Assembly: GCA_015066225.1 (NCBI GenBank)
Contig: SVOT01000001.1
Span: forward strand, 186,001-250,000
Length of the DNA: 64,000 nt
Reading direction: 5' to 3'
From: Oscillospiraceae bacterium
GTDB lineage: Bacteria > Bacillota > Clostridia > Oscillospirales > Acutalibacteraceae
Shown here: positions 26,552-35,821 of the stretch, in pieces
How the letters are laid out: each line of letters begins with the position of its first letter
Numbering within the stretch: the first letter of the stretch is position 1
Program-made: the position numbers and the translations under genes
The notes under the pieces: model-generated
What the model was told of the DNA's origin: nothing
The model's database searches: none
What the model saw: the letters and a program-made list of their open reading frames with translations, nothing else

Positions 26552-27499
26552 ATGAAAAAAACAACAAAGCTTCTTTTAGGCGGTGCAGGACTTTTCGCTG
26601 GAATAGGCACTGTAATGAACACAATGGTTTTAACACGTGTTTCAAAAAAAATCAGTGATAAAAACCATGAGCTTGAAGAAAAAAAGAATCCCCGTGACCC
26701 TTCTGCACCCAAAGAAATACTCAGAGCTGAGGGCGATGCTTGGTTAGATTCAAAACAACACAGCCACATTGTAATACAGAACAGTGAAAACAAACCTATA
26801 CACGGTTACATAGTAAAAGCAAATGAGCCCTCGGATAAATGGCTTATCTGCATACACGGCTACACAAGCTCACCTAAAGGTATGGGTAGTTACGCTCTTC
26901 ATTACCATAACCGTGGCTACAACGTATTGCTTCCCTGTCTGAGGGGTCATGACATCAGCGAACACCGTTCCATTTCTATGGGTTGGCTCGACAGACTTGA
27001 TATCCTTGATTGGATAAAATATCTGATTGACATTTACGGCGATATTCAGATTGTTTTGCACGGCGTTTCAATGGGCGCCGCAACAGTTATGATGACTACA
27101 GGCGAAGATCTCCCGAAAAATGTTAAGTGTGCAGTTGCTGATTGTGGTTTTTCTTCTGTGTGGGATGAATTTAAAAACGAAATGAAAGAAACCTACCATG
27201 TACCTGCATTCCCTGTTCTTTATGCAGGCGACCTGGCAACAAGAGTAATAGCAGGATACGGTTTCAAAGAGGCCTCCAGTCTCAAGCAGGTTGCAAAATC
27301 AAAAACACCCACCATTTTCATACACGGTGAAAAGGATTTATTTGTTCCGTACAGAATGCTTGATCTCAACTACAATGCTGCTGCGTGTGAAAAAGAAAAA
27401 CTCTCAATTCCTGATGCAGAGCACGCTGAAGCACACCTTGTTCACCCCGAATTATACTGGGAAAATACATTCAGATTTGTTGAAAAATACGTCAAATAA
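26552..27499 (+). CDS. Alpha/beta hydrolase
   Basis: A 315-residue protein with an N-terminal hydrophobic anchor (about 7-28) and an alpha/beta-hydrolase fold: HGYTSSPKGMG oxyanion region, nucleophile elbow GVSMGAAT, acid in HGEKDLFVP and final histidine in DAEHAEAHL. Such membrane-tethered serine hydrolases (YqkD/BAAT-like) act on esters or peptides; the substrate is unknown. Single gene with its own terminator. Confidence 0.85.
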   Translation: MKKTTKLLLGGAGLFAGIGTVMNTMVLTRVSKKISDKNHELEEKKNPRDPSAPKEILRAEGDAWLDSKQHSHIVIQNSENKPIHGYIVKANEPSDKWLICIHGYTSSPKGMGSYALHYHNRGYNVLLPCLRGHDISEHRSISMGWLDRLDILDWIKYLIDIYGDIQIVLHGVSMGAATVMMTTGEDLPKNVKCAVADCGFSSVWDEFKNEMKETYHVPAFPVLYAGDLATRVIAGYGFKEASSLKQVAKSKTPTIFIHGEKDLFVPYRMLDLNYNAAACEKEKLSIPDAEHAEAHLVHPELYWENTFRFVEKYVK

Positions 27500-27511
27500 A
27501 TTTCTTTAATC

Positions 27512-27540
27512 AACTCCCCGTATTTATGGGGAGTTTTTTT
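27512..27540 (+). terminator. Intrinsic terminator
   Basis: AACTCCCC / GGGGAGTT stem, 8-nt loop, followed by a run of Ts; 12 bp after the hydrolase gene. Confidence 0.85.
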
Positions 27541-27579
27541 ATATAATAGTACTAAAATTATATAATTTTGAAAAATCAG

Positions 27580-27608
27580 TTGAATTTAGCTAAAAATTGG
27601 TGTATTAT
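27580..27608 (+). promoter_or_regulatory. SigA-type promoter for pckG
   Basis: TTGAAT, 17-bp spacer, TATTAT; expected start near 27615, 46 bp before the ATG. Confidence 0.55.
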
Positions 27609-27660
27609 GGTAACGATTACAGAATAGGTAATTTTGGACAAATTTTAGGAGGTTTTTGTT

Positions 27661-29439
27661 ATGGCATTAACTACAAACAAGAGCGTTCTCTCCTGGATCG
27701 ATGAAAAGGTTGAACTTGTAAAACCCGACAACATCGTTTGGATCGACGGCTCAAAAGAACAGATCGAGGAGCTCAGAGCAACTGCTTGCTCAACAGGCGA
27801 ACTCATCAAACTTAATCAGGAACTTCTCCCCGACTGCTATCTTCACAGAACTGCAGTAAACGACGTTGCTCGTGTTGAAGGCAGAACATTCATTTGTGCA
27901 AGCACAAAAGAAGAAGCCGGCCCCACAAACAACTGGATGGAACCTTCAGAAGCATATAAAATGCTTTACGACATTGCTCGCGACAGCTACAAGGGCAGAA
28001 CAATGTACGTTATCCCCTATTCTATGGGTCCTGTTGGCTCTCCTTTCGCAAAAGTCGGTATCGAGCTTACTGACTCAATCTACGTTGTTCTTAACATGGT
28101 TATCATGACAAGAGTCGGCAAAGACGTTCTCGAGGTTCTCGGCGACAGCAACGATTGGGTACGTGGTCTTCACTGCCGTTGTGACATTGACGAGGAAAAG
28201 AGATACATCTGCCAGTTCCCTCAGGATAACACAATTATTTCTGTTAACTCCGGCTACGGCGGAAACGTTCTTCTCGGTAAAAAATGCTTCGCACTTCGTA
28301 TTGCTTCTTACCAGGGTTGGAAAGAAGGCTGGCAGGCAGAGCACATGCTCATCCTCGGTATTGAAAATCCCCAGGGCGAAGTTAAATATATCTGTGCAGC
28401 TTTCCCCTCAGCTTGCGGCAAAACAAACCTTGCTATGCTTATTCCTCCGGAGCTTTACAAGGAAAAGGGCTATAAAGTATGGTGTGTCGGTGACGATATT
28501 TCCTGGATCCGCAAAGGTCCCGACGGAAGACTTTACGCTATTAACCCTGAAAACGGTTTCTTTGGTGTTGCTCCCGGTACTAACGTAAAATCCAACCCCA
28601 ACGCTCTTGCTTCCACAAAGAAAGGCACAATTTTCACAAACGTTGCTCACAACCTTGATGACAACACAGTTTGGTGGGAAGGTCTTGATAAAAATCCCCC
28701 TGCAAATGCAGTTGAATGGAAGGGTAACCCCTGGAATGGCCAGGAAAGTGAAGAAAAAGGCGCACATCCCAACAGCCGTTTCACAGCTCCTGCTGTAAAC
28801 TGTCCTTGCCTCAGCCCCGAATTTGAGAACCCCAACGGTGTTCCGATTTCAGCAATCGTATTCGGCGGCAGACGTGCAAAGCTTGCACCCCTCGTTTATC
28901 AGTCACGTGACTGGAACCACGGTGTATTCGTAGGTTCAATTATGGCTTCCGAAACAACAGCTGCAGCTGCAGGTGCAGTTGGTGTTGTTCGTCGTGATCC
29001 CATGGCTATGCTTCCCTTCTGCGGCTACAATATGGCTGACTACTGGCAGCATTGGATTGACATCGGTGCAACTCTTGATCCCGAAAAAGCACCCAAAATT
29101 TTCAACGTTAACTGGTTCCGTAAGGATGACGAAGGCAACTTTATGTGGCCCGGCTTCGGTGATAACCTTCGTGTACTTGAATGGATTATCAACCGTTGTG
29201 AAGGCAAGGTAGATGCTAAGGATACAGAAATCGGCTATATCCCCTACGCTAAAGACATCAATATTGAAGGTCTTGAGGGCGAAGTATCTCTCGAATCTCT
29301 CGAAAGCATCCTTGAAGTTGAAAAAGAGCTCTGGCAGGAGGATGCAAAGGGCATCGAAGAATTCTACGCTAAATTCGGCGATAAAATCCCTGCTGTTCTT
29401 GCAGAGGAACTTGCTACACTCAAGAAAAACGTTCAGTAA
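27661..29439 (+). CDS. pckG: Phosphoenolpyruvate carboxykinase (GTP)
   Basis: A 592-residue enzyme interconverting oxaloacetate plus GTP with phosphoenolpyruvate plus CO2. The GTP-type family is recognised by FPSACGKTNLAML (P-loop with the reactive cysteine), NSGYGGNVLLGKKCFALRIAS and RDWNHGVFVGS. Strong RBS AGGAGG. Codon use is biased and C-ending more than the neighbours (many AAC, TAC, CTC), which suggests high expression. In anaerobic gut bacteria it often runs in the carboxylating direction; here this is inference. Confidence 0.95.
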   Translation: MALTTNKSVLSWIDEKVELVKPDNIVWIDGSKEQIEELRATACSTGELIKLNQELLPDCYLHRTAVNDVARVEGRTFICASTKEEAGPTNNWMEPSEAYKMLYDIARDSYKGRTMYVIPYSMGPVGSPFAKVGIELTDSIYVVLNMVIMTRVGKDVLEVLGDSNDWVRGLHCRCDIDEEKRYICQFPQDNTIISVNSGYGGNVLLGKKCFALRIASYQGWKEGWQAEHMLILGIENPQGEVKYICAAFPSACGKTNLAMLIPPELYKEKGYKVWCVGDDISWIRKGPDGRLYAINPENGFFGVAPGTNVKSNPNALASTKKGTIFTNVAHNLDDNTVWWEGLDKNPPANAVEWKGNPWNGQESEEKGAHPNSRFTAPAVNCPCLSPEFENPNGVPISAIVFGGRRAKLAPLVYQSRDWNHGVFVGSIMASETTAAAAGAVGVVRRDPMAMLPFCGYNMADYWQHWIDIGATLDPEKAPKIFNVNWFRKDDEGNFMWPGFGDNLRVLEWIINRCEGKVDAKDTEIGYIPYAKDINIEGLEGEVSLESLESILEVEKELWQEDAKGIEEFYAKFGDKIPAVLAEELATLKKNVQ

Positions 29440-29452
29440 TTAAACAGTTATA

Positions 29453-29478
29453 AAGGGTTGTGCTTCGGTACAGCCCTT
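29453..29478 (+). other. Stem-loop with C(UUCG)G tetraloop after pckG
   Basis: Eleven-pair stem with a UUCG tetraloop closed by C-G, one of the most stable RNA loops. No T-run follows, so it probably stabilises the pckG mRNA end or attenuates entry into the next gene. Confidence 0.55.
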
Positions 29479-29520
29479 ATAAACTTTATAAAAAATCATT
29501 ACAGAAAGAAGTCGTTCTAA

Positions 29521-30423
29521 ATGGCAAAGCTTACAAGAGAAACAAAAGACGGTATTTATTCACTTATGCTCACTCCTTTCTTTGAGGACAGAAGCATTGA
29601 CTACAATACATATGAAGAATATGCAGATTGGCAGGTTTCACAGGGTGTTGACCACCTTTTCGCGGTTTGCGGAAGCTCTGAAATGACACTACTTTCACTC
29701 GAGGAAAGGCTCAAACTTGCAGAACTCACCGTTAAACACAAAGGTAACACAACTGTTGTTGCCACTGCAAATATTGAAGCAACAAAAGAAGAAAATCTTG
29801 AAGAAATCAAAAAAATGGAGCAGACCGGTGTTGATGGAATCGTTCTCACAACTAAAGGTCTTGGCGATGATGATGAAAAGCTTGTTGAGTACATCAGCGA
29901 GCTTGCTTCAAGCGCAACCGTTCCTGTTTTTCTTTATGAATTCCCCGGCTTTCAGCCCCACCTTATGAGCGGTAAAGCATACGGTGAACTCACAAAAGAC
30001 GGACTTATCTGGGGAATCAAGGATACAACCTGTTCACTTGAAATGATTAAAGATAAAATTGCAAACAAAGGTGATTCCACAATCATTCAGGCTAATATGC
30101 CCTATCTCTTTGATTCATACGTTGCAGGTGCAAGAGGCGTTATGGCTACCCCCACATCCTGCGGTGGTGCATTCTTCCAGCGTTTCCACGAAGCATTTGT
30201 AAGCGGTGATATGGCCCTTGCCGAACAGCGTTACAACGAAATCATTCTTCTTGACAACGCTATCGACAGCGGCTTCTGCGCAAGTGCTAAAGAGCTTATT
30301 CGTCTCCAGGGAGTTGAAGGCTTTAACTGGTACACAAGAGGCTCACACAACCTCAGCCCCGCAAGACTTCGCTCAATCAAATCCTTCCATGATTGGTGCG
30401 TAGCTAACGGCTTAATGAAGTAA
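29521..30423 (+). CDS. Dihydrodipicolinate synthase-family aldolase
   Basis: A 300-residue paralogue of dapA. It has the family barrel with Schiff-base lysine in WGIKDTTCS and YEFPGF in place of the YNVPSRT of true DapA, so the arginine that binds aspartate semialdehyde is missing. This argues for another aldolase (for example a sugar-acid or N-acetylneuraminate-lyase-like activity) rather than lysine synthesis. It follows pckG by 81 bp with C-rich codon use like pckG, so it may be co-expressed. Substrate unknown. Confidence 0.85.
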   Translation: MAKLTRETKDGIYSLMLTPFFEDRSIDYNTYEEYADWQVSQGVDHLFAVCGSSEMTLLSLEERLKLAELTVKHKGNTTVVATANIEATKEENLEEIKKMEQTGVDGIVLTTKGLGDDDEKLVEYISELASSATVPVFLYEFPGFQPHLMSGKAYGELTKDGLIWGIKDTTCSLEMIKDKIANKGDSTIIQANMPYLFDSYVAGARGVMATPTSCGGAFFQRFHEAFVSGDMALAEQRYNEIILLDNAIDSGFCASAKELIRLQGVEGFNWYTRGSHNLSPARLRSIKSFHDWCVANGLMK

Positions 30424-30435
30424 TTTATATATAAC

Positions 30436-30465
30436 AAAAGCACCGTAGTTTTCTACGGTGCTTTT
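30436..30465. terminator. Bidirectional terminator
   Basis: AAAAGCACCGTAG / CTACGGTGCTTTT, 13-bp stem, TTTT loop, between the converging aldolase and proS genes. Confidence 0.85.
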
Positions 30466-30479
30466 TATTATGTGTTTTA

Positions 30480-31919
30480 TTAATATGCTTTACCCCAGCA
30501 AACCATATGCTTTGCAGGTTTACCGCAGCAAACGCAGGTATCGGCAAGTTTTTCTTGCTCAAAGGGGATACAACGTGAGCCAACACCGGTTAACTCCTTA
30601 ACCTTGTCTTCGCATTCTTCTTCGCCACACCACATTGCTTTAACAAAGCCATCGCCGTTTTCAGCAAGAGCATTGTTGATTTCATCAATTGAAGTGCAAT
30701 TATATGAATGCTTCTTAACGTTTTCAAGAGCTTTGTTATATATTGCTTCGGCAAAAGCATTAAGCGCGTTACTGATACCCTCTTCGAGGTTATCAAGAGA
30801 AACAAAAATCTTTTCTCTGTTATCTCTTCTAACGAGAACACACTGATTATTTTCAATGTCCTTGGGTCCGATTTCAAGACGAATGGGAACGCCCTTCATC
30901 TCATATTCAGCAAATTTCCAGCCAGCGGAGTTATCGCTTGAATCAAGCTTAACTCTGAATTTCTCGGAAAGACGATTTTTAAGTTCGTTTGCTTTGTCAA
31001 GAACCCCCTCCTTATGCTGTGCAATGGGAACAATAACAACCTGAATAGGTGCAACAGCAGGAGGAAGAACAAGACCGTTATTGTCACCGTGTGACATAAT
31101 GATGGCACCGATAAGGCGTGTTGTCGAGCCCCAAGATGTCTGATGAACGTATGAAAGCTTATTGTTTTTATCCTGATATGTCATATCAAAAGCTCTGGCA
31201 AATCCATCACCGAAATAGTGGCTCGTAGCTGCCTGTAAAGCCTTGCCATCGTGCATTAAAGCCTCAATAGCGTATGTAGCAACAGCTCCTGCGAATTTGT
31301 CACTCTCAGTTTTAACGCCCTTAACGACAGGCATACAAAGTGATTTCTCACAGAAATCAGCATAAACATTGAGCATCTGTTCTGTTTCCTGAATAGCTTC
31401 TTCAGCAGTTGCGTGAACAGTGTGACCCTCCTGCCAAAGAAATTCTCTTGTTCTGAGGAAGGGACGAGTTGTTTTCTCCCAACGAACAACACTGCACCAC
31501 TGATTGTAAAGCTTTGGCAAATCCCTGTGAGACTGAACAACCTTAGCATAATGCTCGCAGAATAATGTTTCTGAAGTGGGGCGAACGCAAAGACGCTCTT
31601 CAAGCTCAGCACTACCGCCGTGTGTAACCCAGGCAACCTCAGGAGCAAAGCCTTCAACATGGTCCTTCTCCTTCTGCAAAAGGCTTTCGGGAATAAACAT
31701 AGGCATATATACATTTTCGTGACCAAGCTGCTTGAATCTTGTATCAAGAATATTCTGAATATTTTCCCAGATTGCATAACCATAGGGGCGAATAATCATG
31801 CATCCCTTAACACTTGAATAGTCAACAAGATCCGCTTTCTTTACAACGTCTGTATACCATTGCGCAAAATCCACTTCCATAGAAGTGATAGCTTCTACCA
31901 TTTTTTTCTGTTCTGCCAT
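30480..31919 (-). CDS. proS: Prolyl-tRNA synthetase, eukaryotic/archaeal-like type
   Basis: A 479-residue class II synthetase. The order [43 protein letters not shown], and [17 protein letters not shown] is that of the short (type 3) ProS without the bacterial editing insertion; the C-terminus has a cysteine-rich zinc end (CGEEEC ... [18 protein letters not shown]). The start is moved to ATG 31919, after AGAGGA; the track's 31952 would run into the carrier-protein gene. Sixteen base pairs separate it from that gene, so the two are probably co-transcribed. Confidence 0.93.
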   Translation of the reverse strand: MAEQKKMVEAITSMEVDFAQWYTDVVKKADLVDYSSVKGCMIIRPYGYAIWENIQNILDTRFKQLGHENVYMPMFIPESLLQKEKDHVEGFAPEVAWVTHGGSAELEERLCVRPTSETLFCEHYAKVVQSHRDLPKLYNQWCSVVRWEKTTRPFLRTREFLWQEGHTVHATAEEAIQETEQMLNVYADFCEKSLCMPVVKGVKTESDKFAGAVATYAIEALMHDGKALQAATSHYFGDGFARAFDMTYQDKNNKLSYVHQTSWGSTTRLIGAIIMSHGDNNGLVLPPAVAPIQVVIVPIAQHKEGVLDKANELKNRLSEKFRVKLDSSDNSAGWKFAEYEMKGVPIRLEIGPKDIENNQCVLVRRDNREKIFVSLDNLEEGISNALNAFAEAIYNKALENVKKHSYNCTSIDEINNALAENGDGFVKAMWCGEEECEDKVKELTGVGSRCIPFEQEKLADTCVCCGKPAKHMVCWGKAY

Positions 31920-31935
31920 TTTAAAATCCTCTTTA

Positions 31936-32163
31936 TCATAAATTTTCTTCAATATACTTAACTAAATCGCCAACTGTTTCAAGCTTTTCAGAAGCTTCCC
32001 AGGTGACCTCAATGCCAAATTCATCTTCAACAGACATACATAAATCGGCTATATCAATTTCATCCAAACCGAAATCAACAGCAAATGAAGAATCTAACTC
32101 AACAACATCATCTTCATCTAAAAATTCATCCAAGATAATTTCTTTGAGTTTTTGAAAAACCAT
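31936..32163 (-). CDS. Acyl-carrier-protein-like protein without the attachment serine
   Basis: A 75-residue acidic protein with the four-helix ACP sequence pattern: [10 protein letters not shown], then [27 protein letters not shown] (motif shown in parts: [11 protein letters not shown]). In carrier proteins the DSL serine receives phosphopantetheine; here the codons read GAT GAA ATT, giving D-E-I, so Glu35 replaces it. The remaining helix II ([14 protein letters not shown]) is well kept. It therefore cannot carry an acyl chain in the usual way, and may be a regulatory or binding-only relative. Encoded just before proS on the same strand. Confidence 0.8.
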   Translation of the reverse strand: MVFQKLKEIILDEFLDEDDVVELDSSFAVDFGLDEIDIADLCMSVEDEFGIEVTWEASEKLETVGDLVKYIEENL

Positions 32164-32295
32164 TATTCAACCCCATTTCAGAGTAATAATAAATCTCAAA
32201 TATAGATTTTATAAACTTACAGAGTTTTTGTCAATAGTTTTGCACCATTTTCAAAAACTCTATAACATATTATATGCAAGAAAAAACTGAATCAA

Positions 32296-32862
32296 TTATT
32301 TTCTTGATATTTTTTCATATTCTTTTAGAAGTGTCGGTGCAATAAGGTTATAAATAAGAACATTAGCACCCGCTTTTATAAAGTTAAACGCAACACAAAC
32401 ACCTAAAAAGCCTTTTATAAAGGATATTGCATCCATATGCATAAAAGCAGATGCAAGCCAGATATTCATCGGTATCATAACAATAACAACGACAATTACA
32501 CCACACAAGGATGAAACCAATACACCTTTAAGTCCACTGAATTTTTTTCTTAACAAATAAATTGTCAAAATCATTAAACCCGAGGATAAAAAGTGCATCA
32601 AAAAACCAATAATACCACTTGATGCGCTGACAGTTAAAGCCTGGATAAGACAAACCACAAAAAGTGTTGCCAGACCGTAAATCGGTCCAAAAAGTGTTGA
32701 GCAAACAAGAATAGGCACATCTGCAAACTCCATTTCATAGAACGGTGCAGACGGGAAAATTGAAAATCTGATGGTCACCATCAGAACAATTGATAACGCC
32801 GCAAGGACGGCAGATATCGTGAGTCTTTGAAGCTTTTGATCACTACTTTTTGATGTTTTCAT
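32296..32862 (-). CDS. ribU: Riboflavin ECF transporter S component (RibU-like)
   Basis: A 188-residue membrane protein with about six helices, and MEFADVPILVCSTLFGPIYG typical of ECF S components. Specificity for riboflavin is inferred from the FMN riboswitch directly upstream. RibU captures the vitamin and works with a shared EcfT-EcfA module encoded elsewhere. The track extends the start to 32928 through the riboswitch terminator; ATG 32862, after AAAGGTG, is the true start. Confidence 0.88.
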   Translation of the reverse strand: MKTSKSSDQKLQRLTISAVLAALSIVLMVTIRFSIFPSAPFYEMEFADVPILVCSTLFGPIYGLATLFVVCLIQALTVSASSGIIGFLMHFLSSGLMILTIYLLRKKFSGLKGVLVSSLCGVIVVVIVMIPMNIWLASAFMHMDAISFIKGFLGVCVAFNFIKAGANVLIYNLIAPTLLKEYEKISRK

Positions 32863-32881
32863 AAAAACACACCTTTCAAAT

Positions 32882-32913
32882 AAAAAATTCGCCCCGAAAG
32901 ACTCAGGGCGAAT
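32882..32913 (-). terminator. Riboswitch expression-platform terminator
   Basis: Minus strand ATTCGCCC / GGGCGAAT followed by a T-run, between the FMN aptamer and the ribU start. This supports FMN-triggered transcription termination. Confidence 0.75.
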
Positions 32914-32947
32914 AAAAGGTTTCAACAAAAGAATAACTTTTGAAATC

Positions 32948-33053
32948 TTCTTTCATCCGGACTATACCGTCGGTTCGGGAATTTCACCCAATCAACCGCA
33001 ATGCGGCTCGCAGACTTTACTGCCGGTGGGGAATCACACCCCGCCCTGAAGTT
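32948..33053 (-). ncRNA. FMN riboswitch (RFN element)
   Basis: Minus strand shows the conserved RFN blocks: CTTCAGGGCGGGGTG, CCCCACCGGCAGTA, GTCTGCGAGCC, GGGTGAAATTCCC, ACCGACGGTATAGTCCGGAT. It sits between a good promoter and a terminator hairpin ahead of ribU, so high FMN should shut off the transporter. Confidence 0.95.
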
Positions 33054-33063
33054 TCGTAAATAC

Positions 33064-33092
33064 ATATTAACACCATAATCAAAAAAAATCAA
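33064..33092 (-). promoter_or_regulatory. SigA-type promoter for the FMN riboswitch/ribU
   Basis: Minus strand TTGATT, exactly 17 bp, TAATAT; expected start near 33057, just before the aptamer. Confidence 0.6.
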
Positions 33093-33150
33093 GCATATTG
33101 TTAAACAAAAACAATTACTTAACTTATTAGTTCATAAACAGCAATAAACA

Positions 33151-33179
33151 TTGACTTTTATAGGTAAATATAATATAAT
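33151..33179 (+). promoter_or_regulatory. SigA-type promoter for tyrS
   Basis: TTGACT, 17-bp spacer, perfect TATAAT; the leader is only about 34 nt, too short for a T-box. Confidence 0.65.
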
Positions 33180-33219
33180 TTAGCTGTATGTAAAAATATC
33201 AAATACAGGAGAAATTCAA

Positions 33220-34443
33220 ATGGGTATTTATGAAGAATTAGTGGCTCGTGGGCTTATTGCTCAGGTTACTAACGAAACAGAAATTCGTGAAATGATTAAC
33301 AGCGGTAAAGCAAAGTTTTATATTGGCTTTGACTGCACGGCAGACAGCCTTACAGCCGGTCACTTTATGGCTCTTACTCTTATGAAACGTCTGCAGATGG
33401 CCGGTAACCAGCCTATCGCTCTTATCGGTGGCGGTACAACTATGATTGGCGACCCCTCCGGCAGAACAGATATGAGAAAAATGCTTACAAAAGAAGATAT
33501 TGACCATAACGCTGATTGCTTCAAGCGTCAGATGGAGCGCTTCATTGAATTCGGCGAGGGAAAGGCACAGATGGTTAACAATGCCGAGTGGCTTTTGAAC
33601 CTCAACTACGTTGAACTCCTTCGTGAGGTAGGTGCTTGCTTCTCAGTTAACAATATGCTTCGTGCCGAGTGCTACAAACAGCGTATGGAAAAGGGTCTAA
33701 GCTTTCTTGAATTCAACTATATGATTATGCAGAGCTATGACTTCTATTATCTTTTCAAAAACTACGGCTGTAATATGCAGTTCGGTGGTGACGACCAATG
33801 GAGCAATATGTTGGGCGGTACAGAGCTTATCCGTAAAAAGCTCGGTGCAGATGCCCACGCTATGACAATCACTCTCCTCACCGATTCACAGGGCAAAAAG
33901 ATGGGTAAAACAGCAGGCAACGCTGTTTGGCTTGATGCTAACAAAACGAGCCCCTACGAGTTCTATCAGTATTGGAGAAATGTTGCTGACGGCGACGTTC
34001 TCAAGTGCATCAGAATGCTCACCTTCCTCCCCCTTGAGCAGATTGACGAAATGGATAAATGGGAAGGCAGTGAGCTTAACAAAGCAAAAGAGATTCTTGC
34101 TTATGAACTCACCGCCCTTGTTCACGGTAAAGACGAAGCAGAAAAGGCACAAAATGCAGCAAAAGCAATCTTCGCAGGGGCAGGCAACTCTGAAAATATG
34201 CCCTCAACCACTCTTGAAGCAAGCGATTTTTCAGACGAGGGTCTTAACATAATTGATGCGTTGACAAAAGCAGGTCTTTGCCCCTCCAGAGGTGAAGCAA
34301 GACGACTTATTCAGCAGGGCGGTGTAAGCGTTGATGACGTTAAAATTAGTGAGCCCAATTACATAATACCGGTTTCTGATTTTGAAAAAGGTTATGTAAT
34401 CATCAAAAAAGGCAAAAAAGTCTTCCACAAAATCATAAAGTAA
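33220..34443 (+). CDS. tyrS: Tyrosyl-tRNA synthetase
   Basis: A 407-residue class I synthetase. FDCTADSLTAGHFM is the HIGH-region (CTADSLTAGH variant), SQGKKMGKTAG the KMSKS loop with MGK substitution, and the C-terminal GLCPSRGEARRLIQQGGVSV an S4 RNA-binding domain. RBS AGGAG. No T-box leader exists, unlike many Firmicute tyrS genes. C-rich codon use suggests high expression. Confidence 0.95.
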   Translation: MGIYEELVARGLIAQVTNETEIREMINSGKAKFYIGFDCTADSLTAGHFMALTLMKRLQMAGNQPIALIGGGTTMIGDPSGRTDMRKMLTKEDIDHNADCFKRQMERFIEFGEGKAQMVNNAEWLLNLNYVELLREVGACFSVNNMLRAECYKQRMEKGLSFLEFNYMIMQSYDFYYLFKNYGCNMQFGGDDQWSNMLGGTELIRKKLGADAHAMTITLLTDSQGKKMGKTAGNAVWLDANKTSPYEFYQYWRNVADGDVLKCIRMLTFLPLEQIDEMDKWEGSELNKAKEILAYELTALVHGKDEAEKAQNAAKAIFAGAGNSENMPSTTLEASDFSDEGLNIIDALTKAGLCPSRGEARRLIQQGGVSVDDVKISEPNYIIPVSDFEKGYVIIKKGKKVFHKIIK

Positions 34444-34456
34444 TCCCGGTGATATA

Positions 34457-34996
34457 ATGAGTAAATTATATGATGCCTACATCTCTTCTTACCGTATGGA
34501 TGCCCCCGATTGGGAAAGCTTTCTGAAAACTGCAGGTGATATTTATTTTTCACCACAGGTTCAGAGCTTGGAGCAATTTGAGCAGCATTTTAAAATCAAC
34601 AGACTTCAGCATATAAGAAGTGTTGCATACCTCAGCTTTCTTATAACAAGAAAATTGGGCTTGGATTACAAAAGCACTGCTCGCGCCGCAACAATGCACG
34701 ACCTTTTCTATTACGATTGGCGTGAAAAAGATTTAAGTCACAAGCTCCACGGCTATCGTCACCCAGGCGTTGCTCACAAAAACGCCTGGTATTTGTGCGG
34801 TTATCTTAACAAAAAAGAAGAAGATATTATAAAAAAACATATGTGGCCGCTCACCATTATCCCCCCGAGATACCTTGAAAGCCTTGTGGTATCATCAATG
34901 GACAAATATTGCGCCACAATTGAAGTATTTTACTCATCATCATCAAAATACAGAGATAAATTCCACAAATTAACCGGAATAGGTGGTGAACAATGA
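34457..34996 (+). CDS. HD-domain phosphohydrolase
   Basis: A 179-residue protein with an HD pattern: HIRSVAYLSFLI (first H), ATMHDLFYYDW (HD), then HGYRHPGVAH with further histidines. HD proteins hydrolyse phosphate esters of nucleotides. It follows tyrS by 13 bp and overlaps the next gene by 4 bp (ATGA). Substrate unknown. Confidence 0.8.
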   Translation: MSKLYDAYISSYRMDAPDWESFLKTAGDIYFSPQVQSLEQFEQHFKINRLQHIRSVAYLSFLITRKLGLDYKSTARAATMHDLFYYDWREKDLSHKLHGYRHPGVAHKNAWYLCGYLNKKEEDIIKKHMWPLTIIPPRYLESLVVSSMDKYCATIEVFYSSSSKYRDKFHKLTGIGGEQ

Positions 34997-35808
34997 GCGT
35001 TCTTGATTATATATTTTATTTCTTTTTATATAGCTTTGTCGGTTGGTTTTTTGAATCATGTTATTGCTCAATAAGGCCAAAAAAATGGATCAACCGCGGC
35101 TTTTTGCGGGGCCCGATTTGTCCCATTTACGGAGCCGGAGGTATGGTAATTTTACTGTTACTTGTGCCATTGCGTGATCTTACCAGCAACCTTTATATTA
35201 ACGAAGCAATAATTTTCGTTGTGGGTATGGTTGCTTGCGATATTGTTGAATTTTTGACAAGCTATATTATGGAAAAATTGTTCCATGCCCGCTGGTGGGA
35301 TTACTCCAACAAGAAATTTAACATTCAAGGCAGAATTTGTCTTACCCACACCTTCTATTGGGGCACTTGTTCTTGTTTATTTGTTTTTATCCTGCAACCG
35401 CTTGTTGATATTTACCTTGTCAGCCAGGTTCCGGAGCAGTCAAGAAACATTTTAACATATATTTTCCTTACAATACTCGTTTTTGACCTGATTGACACAG
35501 TAATCAACGCTCTCGGAATCAGAAGTATGCTGACCAATTACGAGAAAATCTCAAACGATATAAGTAATTTTGCCATTGATGCCTACACATCCCTTGGCGG
35601 CAAAACAGACAAGGATGAGTTGCAGAAGCGATTTGCCGAGCAACGCACGAGATACGACAATTTCAAGAAGGATTTTTCAGAAAAGAAAAACAAAAGCAAG
35701 CAACGTCTTTTTAAAGCTTTCCCCTTTCTTAGAGACGGAATGGCAAAACAAGATAAAATCCTTGAGGATTTGCTGAACGATTTAAAAGAAAAAATCAATA
35801 AAAATTAA
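34993..35808 (+). CDS. CmpB-type (ABC_trans_CmpB) membrane protein
   Basis: A 271-residue protein: five or six hydrophobic helices in the first 185 residues, then a soluble charged tail of about 80 residues. FLYSFVGWFFESCY, RGFLRGPICPIYGAGG and HARWWDYSNKKFNIQGRICL are the signature of the 'putative ABC-transporter type IV/CmpB' family (PF06541), common in Clostridia. No ATPase is next to it, so transport is unproven. Coupled to the HD gene by ATGA. Confidence 0.85.
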   Translation: MSVLDYIFYFFLYSFVGWFFESCYCSIRPKKWINRGFLRGPICPIYGAGGMVILLLLVPLRDLTSNLYINEAIIFVVGMVACDIVEFLTSYIMEKLFHARWWDYSNKKFNIQGRICLTHTFYWGTCSCLFVFILQPLVDIYLVSQVPEQSRNILTYIFLTILVFDLIDTVINALGIRSMLTNYEKISNDISNFAIDAYTSLGGKTDKDELQKRFAEQRTRYDNFKKDFSEKKNKSKQRLFKAFPFLRDGMAKQDKILEDLLNDLKEKINKN

Positions 35809-35821
35809 CGGAGGTAAACGT

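Noticed and set aside
31256-31783. ORF of 175 aa inside proS
   Set aside because: Same-strand frame shadow of a clear proS gene.
33180-33220. T-box leader for tyrS
   Set aside because: The leader is only about 34 nt, far shorter than a T-box.
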